Source: Alternaria dauci
Taxonomy: Eukaryota > Ascomycota > Dothideomycetes > Pleosporales > Pleosporaceae
Reading direction: 5' to 3'
Assembly (NCBI RefSeq): GCF_042100115.1
Contig: NC_091277.1
Location: forward strand, 310,001-374,000
DNA length: 64,000 bases
Part shown: positions 10,630 through 22,653 of the stretch, piece by piece
How positions within the stretch are numbered: position 1 is the first letter of the stretch
Layout of the letters: every line of letters begins with the position of its first letter
The notes under the pieces: generated by a model
The model's database searches: none
Told to the model about the DNA's origin: nothing
The model's input: only the letters and a program-made list of their open reading frames with translations
Translations under genes and position numbers: made by a program

Positions 10630-13600
10630 ATGGCAGTGAGTTTCTTGATGTCAGCAATGGAACCATCGACTGATTGAGATTCCTGCAGTATGATCTTCCA
10701 ACCCGTCAGCGCTCGAAATACGTCGAAGCAGATGTTCTCCCTTCCCTCTCCGAGGCTCCTACACTCTCTCCCACCGAGCAGACGCCGACGTTCGGCCACC
10801 AAGAAACGCCAGCGGGCGATGTTCGCAAAGGAACCTCCTTCTTTACCCGCAGCTTCAGGTCTGCACGGCCACAAGCAAGCGACAAAGATGGAACAATAGG
10901 GCCGCTCGGTCTGAGGTCTTTATTCTGTGCACCGGAACCTCTGGTAGACCTTGTCTTTGTACATGGTCTACGAGGTGGTTCCATCAAGACATGGCGTTTT
11001 GGAGACGATGATCAGCTCTTCTGGCCTCAACACTGGCTCTCGGAAGAGATCGAGTTTGCCAATACGTCTATACACAGTTTCGGGTATGACAGCGACTGGG
11101 GTAGCACGAAGCCCAGTATCCTCAATGTGCATGATTTTGGGCAATCATTATACGAAGAACTTCGCACGTCACCTTTGTTAAAACGCAGTTCAAAGGTTGG
11201 GTGATGTTGTATCCATTTTGGGACTTGCTGACTAGACCAGAACAGCCCAATCATACTGGTTGGACACTCAATGGGTGGTCTGGTTATCAAGAAAGTGAGT
11301 CTGAAGTGGAAATGCTGATGATCAGTGTTGACTTTGTGCGTTCGTTAGGCGTACATCCTCGCCCAGGATGATCAGAAACATCCTGAACTAGCCCACCGCA
11401 TCCGGTGCATCTTCTTCCTCGCCACACCGCATCGAGGCTCAGACTACGCAGCAGTACTGAACAACGTCCTAAAGTATTGCGGAGTGACTGGTCTCACTTC
11501 ATCGAGAGAGTATATCCAGGACATCTCCACAGGATCTGCCTCGACACAGCTCATCAACAGCGATTTTGCACGGCATGCAAAAGACTTAATGGTATACTCA
11601 TTCTGTGAGACTTTGCCGACTATTGGTGGGTCGTCTGGATTGATCGTTGAAAAAGCTTCGGCGGTCTTAGGTACGCATGTGCCGTCTGGTGACATTATTG
11701 GTAGAAGTATCATCATGTGACTAATTTATGCAGGTCTATATCCTGAGAATGAGCATATCCAATACCTACGTGCGAATCATCGCGAGATATGCAAATTTCG
11801 AAGCAGGCAAGATTCAAATTACATCATTTTGAGAAATGCGCTCGCAACTGCGGTCGAAGATCTTATACGGACCGGTAATAATATCAAGAGAACTGGTGTT
11901 GTGTACAAAGCTGACATATATCGATAGTTACCACAACGAATGACCGGTCGACAAGAGACCAGATGCGAGACGTCGAGGATCTTCTCCGTGTTCAGTATGT
12001 ACCAGATGAACATCATGACAAGCTCGAAGGATCTTGTCAGTGGATAGAGGAAAGGGAAGATTTTCAAACCTGGGTTAAAGCCGAGCACAGAGATGAAACG
12101 GCCCGGATACACCGTCCGTCAATCTTCTGGGTTCAAGCACAGCCTGGAGCTGGGAAGACAGTACTCGCGACGCATATCATTTCACAACTTGTGCATTTTC
12201 GCCTGCCACATGCGTCACATTTCTTCCACTTGGGAAAAAAGTCGACGCATTCACTAGCGGGCCTACTACAATCGCTCGCGCTCCAGATGGCAAAGGCTAA
12301 TGAGGAGATACGAGGAAAGCTCGCCGAGATCCACGCCACTACTCCCTCGTTTGACCAAGATAGTGCCCACGCCATCTGGCACAAGATATATCTTGGAGGT
12401 ATATTTCAGGTATGCTGTCCACTTATCAGCGCTTCTCCAAACGGAAGTGACTGACGTTAGTGTACCAGGTCTCCATCTCTTCGCCCCAGTTTTGGGTGAT
12501 TGATGCAGTTGACGAGGAGGACGAGCGTGAAGATCTCGCTCGACAGATATTGGCCAAGTCGGGAACTTCCTTTCTGTGGGTTCGATTAGTCATGGACGAA
12601 CTCGAGGGTGTCTATGGTTATGACAGCATAACGCAAGTGCTCCATGGGATACCCGAGGGTATGTTGCAGTATTATGCTCGGGCGGTGACAGACATGAGTC
12701 AGAAAAAGAGGGAGCAGCACGTTGCCAAAGCAATACTTTCATGGGTAATGTTGGCCACGCGACCGCTGTCTGTCTCCGAACTCTCTCATGCTTTGCAGCT
12801 CGACATCAACGTTCATCTGCCTAGTGCGAAATCGGCCATCGAGGGTCTCTGTGGGCAGCTCGTGACCGTCGACGTTCACAGTAGCTTGGTTCAGCCGGTT
12901 CATTCCACAGCCAGGGAGTTTATCTTGTCTCAAGAAGCAGGAGACTTCCAGGTATCGAAGACATGTGGACATGAGAAAATTGCATTGACCTGTCTCCGGC
13001 TTCTCACTAGTCCGGACATGCAACCACCTCGACATCGACGCTTGCTACTCCAGAAGCGAACCAAAGCATCGACATCGGTCTTATTAGACTATGCCGTTAC
13101 GCAATTTTCGGAACATGTAGTTGACGCATCAACTGAAAGCGATGAGCTTCTTCTGGCACTGCACAAATTCTTGACATCAACCGTTCTAACATGGATCGAA
13201 AAGATCATGGCCGAGAAAGAAGTCTACCGCTTGTTCCGAACAGCTAGGAATCTGAAAGCATATCTAGGTCGAAGGGCAAAATATCACTCACCACTGAACC
13301 GTCATGTCAGTACCGTCGCCGCATGGGCTACGGATCTTACCCAGATTGTCTCAAGCTTCAGTCGCGCCCTACTTAGAAGTCCCAATTCGGTGTACTTCCT
13401 CATTCCTCCGCTTTGCCCAACACAATCCGCGATGTTTCAACAATTTGGCAAGTCAAATGATGGGTTGACTCTGTCAGGATATCTTCGATCAGACTGGAGT
13501 GATTGCGTCGCTAGCATTCGCTTCGAGGAAGACATAGCTGCTGCGGTGGGATGTGGCAACAGTCTTATTGTCGTTGGGATGGAATCTGGTGCTCTCAACA

Positions 13601-15486
13601 TGTATAACTCTCGAAGCTACCAGAAAGAGATGACCATTGTCACAACCTTCCCAGTAGACAAAGTTCACTTCGATATGTCGGGGTCTTTCGTGGTTGCGTC
13701 CGGTCGAAAGTTTCTTGGTCTCTGGGACACCAATGGTACTATGCGATGGAAGGTACGGCTTCGACATCGCTGCATACTCCTGAGATCTTCACAGGATACT
13801 CTAATAGGGATTACGCCACAGGGCCGCTCTTACCAATGGAACATCGACACCGGCGCACTTATGCACGAGCAGACCTACACATATAACGGCCCAGCATCCG
13901 ACACTTTCACCGAGGATAGGGTCGGAAAAGCGCCCTTTGCAGCATCACTATCGCCAGGTTTTGAGTTGCTTGCTCTGGCTTACCGGAACAGTCCCGTCTG
14001 CATCTTTGATTGCACCAGTGGTGATCTCATTGGTTGGGCAATTGATGAGAACAACCGAGCTGCCGAACAAATTCTCTTCAACCCAAATCCGGCCGTGGAT
14101 CTTCTACTTGTCGCATACAACGAGTCTCACCTTGCTCTGTACGACTCATGGTCTGGACAATTGGTAGAGAGCGCCGAGGCAGAAAGTTATGTCATCCTCA
14201 ACTCGATTACCTGCTCGCCTGACGGTCGAACCTTTGCATCCGTAGACATTCGAGGCCATTTGAGAATATGGGATTTTGAGTCGCTCACGCTACTCTATCA
14301 TGTCCTGGCCCCGAACAACTCTTTCAATCTACTGCACTTCACACCCGACGGACTTGGCCTTCTTCATGTGGTAGGCCATGAGCTCAAGGTGTGGGCGCCT
14401 TCCGCACTAGTTCGGCGGACGATAGAGGAGGAGGCTAGCTTCAGTGATCAAAGTCCCGTTCTTCCGGTAACCGAAGGCCAATTCGACAAGTTTCAGGCAT
14501 CAAAGATCAGGACCTTGATCGCACATCCATTGCTGCCGATCTTCTTTGCTGGCAATCACAATGGAGATGTGATAGTGTACCAGTCCAGCGGCGACTACCA
14601 GCCTTCGACTCTTTACACGCATAGTGGACATATCATCCGGTGCCTTACCTCAAGCAGGCATAATGTTATTGCTTCTGCAGATATTCATGCGAACTTACAG
14701 GTTCGTTACTTCGAACTATCAGATTCCAGGCCATTGCAGGTAGAGAACTGCTTGATCGACACAAAATTGAGCTCTCCGGTCACTCAGCTTGTGTTCGATG
14801 TCTCCGGGATGTACCTACTGGTATCAACCATCAGTTCAAACTATGTCTACAGTATCGAAAAGAGGGTCTGTATTGGAGTACAGAACTCTTTGACTTACGG
14901 TCGAACCGCCAATTACTGGTTTGTTGCGATGGAACAGGATTATCGCGACCATTTTCTCCTCTTCGCCAACGGAACGCTGACGGCTTACTCGGTCCGAGAC
15001 TTCCCTGCGACTTCAAGAAACATCTGCGGGACATCAAATGCTTTCGCAGGAGCTAATATCAAATCCATCACGGCTCTGCCAGGAACTTCATCCGTTGTTG
15101 TTGATATACAGCATGCGCAATCACACGTCATGTCGAGCTCTGTCCTCACGCTTCCACAATGGACTGAAACAGTATCCGATGCCAGAATCACCTCCATCCC
15201 GACGCAGTTATGCAGTCAAGTTCTTGGTGCTAGTGCAGCAAATAAGCGTGTATTTTTCATGCATCGAAAATCGTGGGTTTGCTCCGCCGACATAAGAGAG
15301 CTTGGGGCGGAACAGTACTTAGAACACTTTTTTGTTCCTGAAGAGTACAATTCTCTGAACGGCGATGTAGATAGTGCGATACGTCCTGTCCAGACTCGCG
15401 ATGGAGCTTTCGCCTTTTGCATGTATGATAAGGTCGTAGTGATTAAAGGAGGATTGAAGTTCCAGGTGCGTAGACTTCGTGCATAA
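10630..15486 (+). CDS. Alpha/beta hydrolase-NACHT-WD40 NLR-like receptor
   Basis: Seven exons give about 1509 residues: 10630-10635, 10689-11195, 11241-11294, 11349-11670, 11734-11874, 11928-12409 and 12469-15486. The first exon is only ATG GCA and is the least certain. Residues ~85-340 are a serine-hydrolase (SesB-like) effector domain with FVHGLRGG, the nucleophile elbow GHSMGG (Ser ~181) and a late His in LRANHREICKF. The NACHT ATPase follows, with Walker A QPGAGKT (~415-421) and Walker B FWVIDAVDE (~512-520). The C-terminal ~700 residues are degenerate WD40 repeats (SPDGRTFASVDIRGHLRIWD and others). Such proteins act in fungal nonself recognition and programmed cell death. Directly after Walker B the text jumps to EREDLARQIL, so the segment with the sensor-1 motif seems to be missing. 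Function may be impaired. Confidence 0.82.
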
Positions 15487-16192
15487 GTTAGTCATATACC
15501 ATCCATCAAGAGATAGTCTGTTCGCACATTCTTCATCCAGACGAGAGCATCGTGGCTTTATTACATATTCTACTGAAACCCATTTGCTTCGTCTGAAGCT
15601 TGTCTTTAACGCCCCTAGCTTTTTAATTCCATCGAATGGGGCCATGCCTGGTTTAGTCCTAGGTTTGTGCCGAATGAAGAACTGTAAGGGCCAAAATATG
15701 CATGCAATGAATTTGCCACAGCGATGTATGGATAGTTGTATGTATGGGGAAAATAGTCCTTAGAGTCCAGTGGTCTTGTTGGGAAGAGTTGGCACCTAGG
15801 TTCGGATATATACTTCGTAATATGACTTTGCCTCACTTAACGCGATCCGAGAAGCTAATATCTACTGCTTCCTTTAACACTTTACCTTACCGAGTGGCAT
15901 CTCAAGTCACCAATACTCGCTTGAAGGTAGTCCGTACCCGCCTGAATGTGTACGAAGCATCATCTAGGAGTCCGTCCTCTCCATTGGAATTTGTACATCC
16001 GTGATGCTATAACGATTGACCAGCCCTTAGATGGGGTTTATATTGATCATTCGCAGTTTCGGGAGCGGGTGCCAAAGGTAGAGCGTATCAAGCCGCTTTT
16101 ACTATTTGGTCGTCAAAGCGCCCATGTGTAGTCCTACTGGTGGCGTCTTCAGTTGGCCCGGCTGTCAATGATAGCCAGGTCCGTGGTCGAAA
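15487..16192. other. Intergenic region between convergent genes
   Basis: This is the 3' flank of the plus-strand NLR gene and of the minus-strand Cys-rich gene. Nothing further was recognised. Confidence 0.45.
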
Positions 16193-16960
16193 TCAAGGTC
16201 GTTTTGGACTGCATTGAATCCACAGTGTAAGAGCCGCAAGGACTACAGCAGGCACACCGACCCCGATTCCAATTTTTGCCTCGGTCGACAGTCCCTCTTC
16301 TGGCTCATCTGCCGACGGTGTGTTCGTCGCTGTTGCTGTCTCCGAAGGCGGACTCGATGTTTGTGTACCAGTGGATGTGATGACTCGTGTTTGCAACGAC
16401 GTTGGGACCGGACTGCTAGATGGCACATCTGCTGATGACGTTATCGTGTCCGGAATCGGCCCTGACTCTGACTGTAAGATCTCCGTCCCGTCTTCGTTCA
16501 AAAATATCCCGGAGTAACTATTACAACACGCAGCATTGGAATCGCCGCAACAGAAACTGCCATCGTTACAGCGCGTGACGTGTGTGTATCCTGGTTGAAC
16601 GACCTAGCGCTCACTGTTAACGACTGGCGGCAGAAAGTTTGCACAACGATGCGTACCGCAAGCGTCCCACAGCGGACTACATCCACTGCCCTCCTCGTCC
16701 CAATCTTGACTCGTGCATCCAATGACGAAGTACTTTCCTGTCCAGTAGTTACTGTAACAGGCACCTTGGATGCAGACGTCGTCCGCATAACCATCGGTTC
16801 GATCGAGGTAGCAACACATGTAGGACCCGGGACAGGGCTGCGCGGAGGTGTCTTCAGTTCCATCCCCTGTGTAGCAAGTACTGCGGGCAGCAAATGCGCG
16901 AGCTAACAAGAGCGCGAAAGCGATAAAGGGTAGAAGTGGTACGGAGTGTTGATGTGCCAT
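16193..16960 (-). pseudogene. Cys-rich secreted/membrane-anchored protein with in-frame amber
   Basis: One frame of 256 codons runs from the ATG at 16960 to 16193 and is interrupted only by TAG at 16606-16604 (codon 119). In order: a signal peptide (MAHQHSVPLLPFIAFALLLARAF), a Cys-rich ectodomain with paired cysteines (YMCCY, then beyond the amber SFCCGDSNAACC), a Ser/Thr-rich stalk (residues ~165-215), a membrane helix IGIGVGVPAVVLAALTLWI, and a very short cytosolic tail. This is a common layout of fungal surface proteins. The amber lies inside a continuous domain and no workable intron removes it; the only in-frame GT-AG candidate is 24 nt. The gene is recently inactivated, read through, or carries a sequence error. 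Confidence 0.65.
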
Positions 16961-18151
16961 GTTGTCAGGAAGAAAGTGTGGAAGGAAACGGCCAGACGAA
17001 AAAGTGCATGCCTAGGTGCGTCGCGTCCAAGGAAGAGTCGAAAGTCGTAGGGAAAGCATGCAGTATTATTCTACTGATGCCTTGCGCGTGTGGGTGTTCA
17101 TGGCTTCTCGCGTACTGCGCCTCGTCGATTTGTGAGAACCTTCTCGACATGTCGGCGCATGTACTTCCCCCTTTATTCAACGATGCGGCCAAGCTAGGCT
17201 GAGTTGTGTCATGTTGAACTGATGTGGCTAGTCGACGTGTTGTTGTGTGGTGGCTTGGGTCGAGCTGAGAACAGCCGCGGGTCTTCGGCCCCCGCTCTCC
17301 AACCCGCGCGGAGCTGTCGACACGTCTGAACCTTTTACCGCACCAACAGTCGCTTTCCATCTCTACAGTCGCAAAGCATGACGCAGCATTCACCCAAGGT
17401 AGCATCAGCCGTTTCGAAAAAGAAGGGAAAGTGCTGCGGCGGCTGCGCCCGTCGGTGAAGTGAGAAGCTAATTAGATGGAGGATCATACCCAGCCACCAC
17501 CACCAGAGGTCTACATGTCATCAGCGACAAAACAATAACTCGGATTCTGCTTGACGTATGCGCCAGCGTGTTTGCACTTACTTTGGGTTTCTCACATCGT
17601 TGCAATACTGTTACTCATGCGATGCACGTCAGTTCAAGAGTAGGAATACCTTGAAAGTCTTCCCTATCGTTTGCGTTATCTACCCCGCCCAGAGAGCCAC
17701 AGAGGGCTGGCTGGACCTATACATCCACACAACAAGGGGGTTCAACGCGCTTACTTTTACTCTGGCTCATCTCAGTTCCCACATTCTCTCTGATGAACGA
17801 CCTATGCAAGCTATTAGAATATTCAACGCGCGGAAACCGCTGCAATTGAGACCCGCCGTGGAGTCTCAAGGATCAAACGAATCACGTCAGCACCAGGGTC
17901 GATGATGCGCTTCACACCAAGCCGCGGGGAACTAACAGCTCATACTCTCACCCGATTTCGCGTGTTGCCACAAAATAGAAGACCGGATATGTTTCCGGGT
18001 CACCGCGCCGGAATATTAAATAGGAGAAAACGGTCTCTGGAAACGAGGCTTCGCGCAACAGAAGCGCACTGAATCGGATACTCAAAAACTAGTTCGGAGG
18101 CCTGTTCACCAAGACCATATTTCCATCAATTTACATCATTCGAAAGCAACT
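16961..18151. other. Intergenic region between divergent genes
   Basis: This 1.2-kb region separates the Cys-rich gene from the dioxygenase gene and presumably holds both promoters. No coding sequence was recognised. Confidence 0.45.
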
Positions 18152-19686
18152 ATGGCTACCACTGTCACTGCCACTGCCACTGCCGCGCCTCCAGCGCTCG
18201 GGCTGGTCTCCAACATTACACCTGCACCCCAACCACCACCAGGCCAGCCAGACATTTCCTATCATCCCGACTGGGACATGTATCAAGCTCGTGTAGCACG
18301 TCGCACTCAGACTGAGAATCTCCCCAAAACCCTTCCAGAAGGGTTCCCCAAGGAGATAAAGGGCGACTTAGTTTGGGAGGGAGAGACCGTTGCCCAAACA
18401 TACAATTGGACTTACGTCTTCTCCGCCGACCAACTAGCGGAGATAGACAATGCAGTCACCCATTTCAAATGTAAGGCCCTTGCTACGCCAATCCCCTTTG
18501 TGTGGCGGATATCTACTTGTTGCAACTGGCTGACGAATCGACCCAATAGCCCTGAAGCTCGACTTTGGCTACATAACGCAAGAGACGTTTCCGCTTCCTA
18601 CTCTGCATGCAGAGCTGCGCCGTCTCTCTCATGAGCTGCATTTTGGCCACGGCTTCTTTGTCCTTCGTGGCTTGGATGTCGATAAGTATACACGGGAGGA
18701 GAATATCATCATCTACACTGGTATATCCTCGCACATTGCCCCCATTCGAGGTCGTCAGGACGCTTATCTGAACGGAAAGCGTGCGGATGTCGTTTTAGGG
18801 CATATCAAGGATATCAGATCTGGACTTGGGAAAGGCGAGAGCAAGGGTCAGATCAAGATTGGTACCCCAGCGTACACGGCTGACAGGCAGGTCTTCCATA
18901 CTGATTCAGGCGATATTGTCTCGCTCTTCGCGCTTTCAACGGCGGCAGAAGGAGGCGCTAGTCGTCTTGCCAGCACGTGGCGTGTTTACAATCACCTGGC
19001 CGCAACAAGACCCGACCTTATTCACACATTGAGTGGAGACTGGGAAGCAGAGGTGTATGTTCCCCAATGTTCAGAACGAGCACAGTAAAGTTTGAAAGTC
19101 GCTGATATATCCCTCTTCGTTACCAGCTTAACCAAACCCGTGGACGAAAAGAAACAAGTCACGAAGCAGCCTTTAATTTACTACCAGCCGGCCAGCGCTG
19201 ATGGTAAGACCCCAGAAAGGATCTTTCTCCAGTACGCCAGGCGTTATTATGTTGGTTTTGGGGCGCTTCCGCGCAGCAGCGAGTTGCCACCAATTACCGA
19301 AGCCCAGGCAGAAGCGCTCGATGCCCTACATTTCTTGGGCGAGCGTTTCAGTGTTTCGACCAACTTCGAGAAGGGCGACATTCAGTATGTCAACAACGTA
19401 GCCATATTCCATGCGCGTGACGCCTTCACTGATGAGGGCGACAAGACGTAAGTTTTTTCCGGATATCAGAAAACCATCGAGTCAAACAAGATCAGATGAC
19501 TAACTACACTGGAACCACAGGAGACATCTGTTACGACTGTGGCTGCGTGACCCTGAGAACGCATGGGAGACTCCGGTTCCGCTCACTGCCAGGTGGGATC
19601 GTGTATATAAAGATGTGACACCAGAGCTGCAGGCTTTCCCGCTCGAACCGTTCGCTCGCAGCGAAAGCACAGCAAGTACGAAATGA
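18152..19686 (+). CDS. TauD/TfdA-family Fe(II)/2-oxoglutarate dioxygenase
   Basis: Four exons (18152-18470, 18550-19054, 19127-19447, 19521-19686) encode 436 residues. All three introns are GT-AG with consistent phase. Enzymes of this family hydroxylate sulfonates, 2,4-D-like acids or related compounds, using 2-oxoglutarate and Fe(II). The iron-binding HxD is in FHTDSGD (His ~223, Asp ~225). The C-terminal RHLLRLWLRDP block holds a candidate distal His (~384) and the 2-oxoglutarate-binding Arg (~387). A conserved FVLRGLDVDKYTREENI block precedes the core. No signal peptide is seen, so it is probably cytosolic. The methionine permease gene lies 1.07 kb downstream on the same strand, which hints at sulfur acquisition. 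The exact substrate cannot be told. Confidence 0.85.
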
Positions 19687-20756
19687 GCGAACAGCAATCT
19701 GATCCATAATTGGCTTGATTCATAACGGATACATCGATTTGGTGCCCCCAGGCTAGAGTCACTCGCGAACATCATGCATGACCATGAAGGGATGGCATCA
19801 CAGCCACCATCACAAGCACTTCCGTCTCAGCTATCAGAATACGACATCTGCATCCCGTAACATTGGATTTTTCCATCAGAGTGCACAAGTTGAATCGCGA
19901 AGTACAGCTTCAAACTAGGCTCCTTGAATGATGTACTTCATAAACCGATCCGCGGATTGAGAGCGAAGAACTGTAAACTATCCTCTTCACTACCTCGAGC
20001 TAACATGATCAGGATTGATGTGACCCTGCCAAACCCGGGAGTAAGGTAGAAGTGGGTTTTACGAGGACCCCACGTCCAGCGACCAGGGCTAGTAACGTGA
20101 TGCAAGCGTGGGCTCCTATCACGGCTGTTGTGCGGAGCTTCTGCGTGCCAGGATGAGGCATTAGCGTTGATGATGCAAGTGTGTCGATATATCGCGAAAC
20201 GACCCACCAACGCTTCGGCTTGAGACTGTTGCTTCGAATCGAGCTGGCAAAACTTGAGAAAGGTTCAGTGTGCGACTGTCGGAGAGCAAGGGTGTATTGC
20301 AGATGGTCAGAGCAGATAAGGGCTGCGTTCTTCGGTGGTCTAAGAGCCTTGGCTGCATTGTCCGCCAGTCCATCATGGGCGCTTACATGACGTGCTTCTG
20401 GGCATGGTTCACTTCTGGAAGGTAGAAGACAATTCCCAGCGTGGCATACCACTCGCTACTTCATGGAGGGCATTGCAACGGCGATTGTGCCATTATCCAG
20501 GCTGGTCACGACTCTTGCATGGACAAGGTAACAGGGCCGTCTACCCTCAACCGTTTCCTTTCTTGGATTCTTGCCATGGTACATGAATCTTGTTCTCACA
20601 GCACGTCATTCCAGACGACCCACGCCCCGATAAACGTACCGTCCCTCACATTCTTATTCATATGGCAGGACAAGACCTTGGGACCGAGATTCGTTAGGCA
20701 CCTGATATCACTCGGACTCTACCGCTCTCTCGACCAGATCCCTAGACGACAACAAC
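19687..20756. other. Intergenic region upstream of the permease gene
   Basis: No coding sequence was recognised. It presumably includes the promoter and 5' leader of the methionine-permease-like gene. Confidence 0.45.
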
Positions 20757-22475
20757 ATGGGATTACTCTCCAAGATCGGACCGCAGACGACCACAAGCCA
20801 GGTGACTCCCGACAACAATAGCTCGGACAGCGAGCTATCCGTTATCCATGACGGAAATCTAGCCTACGTCCATCAGAAGGCAGGAAATGGCGCGTCCGGC
20901 TATCAGGAAGCTGTAGGGGCGCCTGTAGAGACGCATTCACCACTGGGCTACCACGTCAACTGGCTTACGATCATCTTTCTCAACGTCAACCACATGATCG
21001 GCACCGGTATCTTCTCTACGCCAGCTACGATTCTTCGTCTGACAGGTTCCGTGGGCCTGGCTCTGATCTACTGGGTTATCGGTTTCATCCTAGCCGCCGC
21101 CGGCCTCGGCGTATATCTGGAATTCACCAGCTTCTTCCCCAATCGAAGCGGTTCGGAGGTCGTGTGGCTCGAACAGAGTTATCCTAGACCTAAGCACTTC
21201 TTCCCGGTAACTTTTGCCGTCCAATCCGTCCTCCTATCTTTCAGCAGCAGCAACGCTGTCGTATTATCCAACTATCTGTGGCGTATCGTTGGACGCGCGC
21301 CGGATCCATGGGAGCTCAAGGGTGTCGCTATTGCTGCATACACGTTTGCCGTCATTTGTGTGGTAGCACACAACAGGTACTCTTTATGGGCGATCAATGG
21401 AATCGGAGCTTTGAAGTTATTACTTCTTGTCTTCATCTCGATCTCCGGCTTTGTCATCCTTGGAGGTCATGCGCCCCGTGTGGAAAACCCCGGCATCAAC
21501 TTCAAAAATGGCAACGGCATGAGCGGAACGACTTCCAGCGGATATAACCTCTCACAAGCCATGGTTAACATCACCTTCGCCTTCTCTGGGTGGCAAAATG
21601 CCTTCAATATGGCCAACGAGATCAAGAATCCTATGCCGACTCTCAAGAAGAACGCTACCGCGTCGCTGTTGATCGTGTTTATCCTCTACTTCCTCTGCAA
21701 TATTGCCTATTTTGCCGCCGTTCCCAAAGAGGTATTCATCAAGTCGAGCGAGCTAGCCGCAGCTGTATTCTTCCGCACCGCTTTCGGATCCGCCGCCGAG
21801 TCAGCCCTCAACTTCTGCGTCTTGCTCAGTTCTTTCGGCAACCTGTTAGCCGTTTTGATTGGCCAGTCCAGACAGATCCGCGAGATTGCCCGCCAAGGTG
21901 TACTCCCATGGACGGAGTTCTGGGTGTCGACGAAGCCTTTCGGTACACCACTCGGTCCTTATCTTCTGAAATGGGTGTTCACTGTCATTATGATTGTGGC
22001 GCCTCCGGCGGGCGACGCATTCCAGTTCGTTGTCTCGCTGAAATCATATCCAGATGCCATATTCCATGTGGCTTTAGGCATGGGACTCATTTTCCTCCGC
22101 CGACGTCGCGACCGGTCCGGTACTCCTCGATCCGATTTCAGGGCTTGGTGGGCTGTCGTCATCCTATATCTACTCTCGCAGCTCTATCTACTTGTCATGC
22201 CGTGGATTCCTCCAGTGGGTGGTATCAACGCTGGCACTGTTAGCTTTTTCTATGCCACTTACATGATCGTGGGGATCGCGGTGATCGGTATCTGCGGTGC
22301 TTATTACTACCTGTGGATGAAGGTACTTCCACGATGGGGTAACTACGTTATCAGGTCACAGGTAGTTAACGTGGACGATAATGGTGCCAATACACATCGA
22401 CTGGTGCGCGTACCCAATGCTGAGGTAGCTGAGTGGGATGCAAACCATGATGAGCTTGGTCGGGCGATACATTAG
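20757..22475 (+). CDS. Mup1-type high-affinity methionine permease (LAT/APC family)
   Basis: An intronless gene for 572 residues. It is an amino-acid permease of the L-type (LAT) branch of the APC superfamily, closest to yeast Mup1. The hydrophobic core holds about 12 membrane helices between residues ~65 and ~530. TM1 carries the substrate-binding unwound motif in NHMIGTGIFSTPATIL. Other landmarks are SGSEVVWLEQSYPRP, the TM6 stretch ITFAFSGWQNAFNMANEIKNP and a loop LIGQSRQIREIARQGVLPW. The N-terminus is a Ser/Thr-rich cytosolic tail, a usual site for arrestin/Rsp5-driven turnover. It would import methionine, and perhaps cysteine or homocysteine, across the plasma membrane. Reading frame and family length are normal. 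Confidence 0.88.
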   Translation: MGLLSKIGPQTTTSQVTPDNNSSDSELSVIHDGNLAYVHQKAGNGASGYQEAVGAPVETHSPLGYHVNWLTIIFLNVNHMIGTGIFSTPATILRLTGSVGLALIYWVIGFILAAAGLGVYLEFTSFFPNRSGSEVVWLEQSYPRPKHFFPVTFAVQSVLLSFSSSNAVVLSNYLWRIVGRAPDPWELKGVAIAAYTFAVICVVAHNRYSLWAINGIGALKLLLLVFISISGFVILGGHAPRVENPGINFKNGNGMSGTTSSGYNLSQAMVNITFAFSGWQNAFNMANEIKNPMPTLKKNATASLLIVFILYFLCNIAYFAAVPKEVFIKSSELAAAVFFRTAFGSAAESALNFCVLLSSFGNLLAVLIGQSRQIREIARQGVLPWTEFWVSTKPFGTPLGPYLLKWVFTVIMIVAPPAGDAFQFVVSLKSYPDAIFHVALGMGLIFLRRRRDRSGTPRSDFRAWWAVVILYLLSQLYLLVMPWIPPVGGINAGTVSFFYATYMIVGIAVIGICGAYYYLWMKVLPRWGNYVIRSQVVNVDDNGANTHRLVRVPNAEVAEWDANHDELGRAIH

Positions 22476-22653
22476 GAGCGGACTGGTAGATGTGCGATTA
22501 TTGGACAGGTTATCATACCTCGAGCACTTGCATGATATTATCCACGATGTAAAGAGTATCGGCTTATAGACAACTGTAATAGTTACACAAGGTAGTCTAA
22601 CGTTAGTTATGTGAATACTGCCAATTTATTTGTTGCGAGGATACTCTACATGA

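Noticed and set aside
16965..17405. A 146-codon minus-strand frame upstream of the Cys-rich gene
   Set aside because: It has no signal peptide, domain or family resemblance and lies in the likely promoter.
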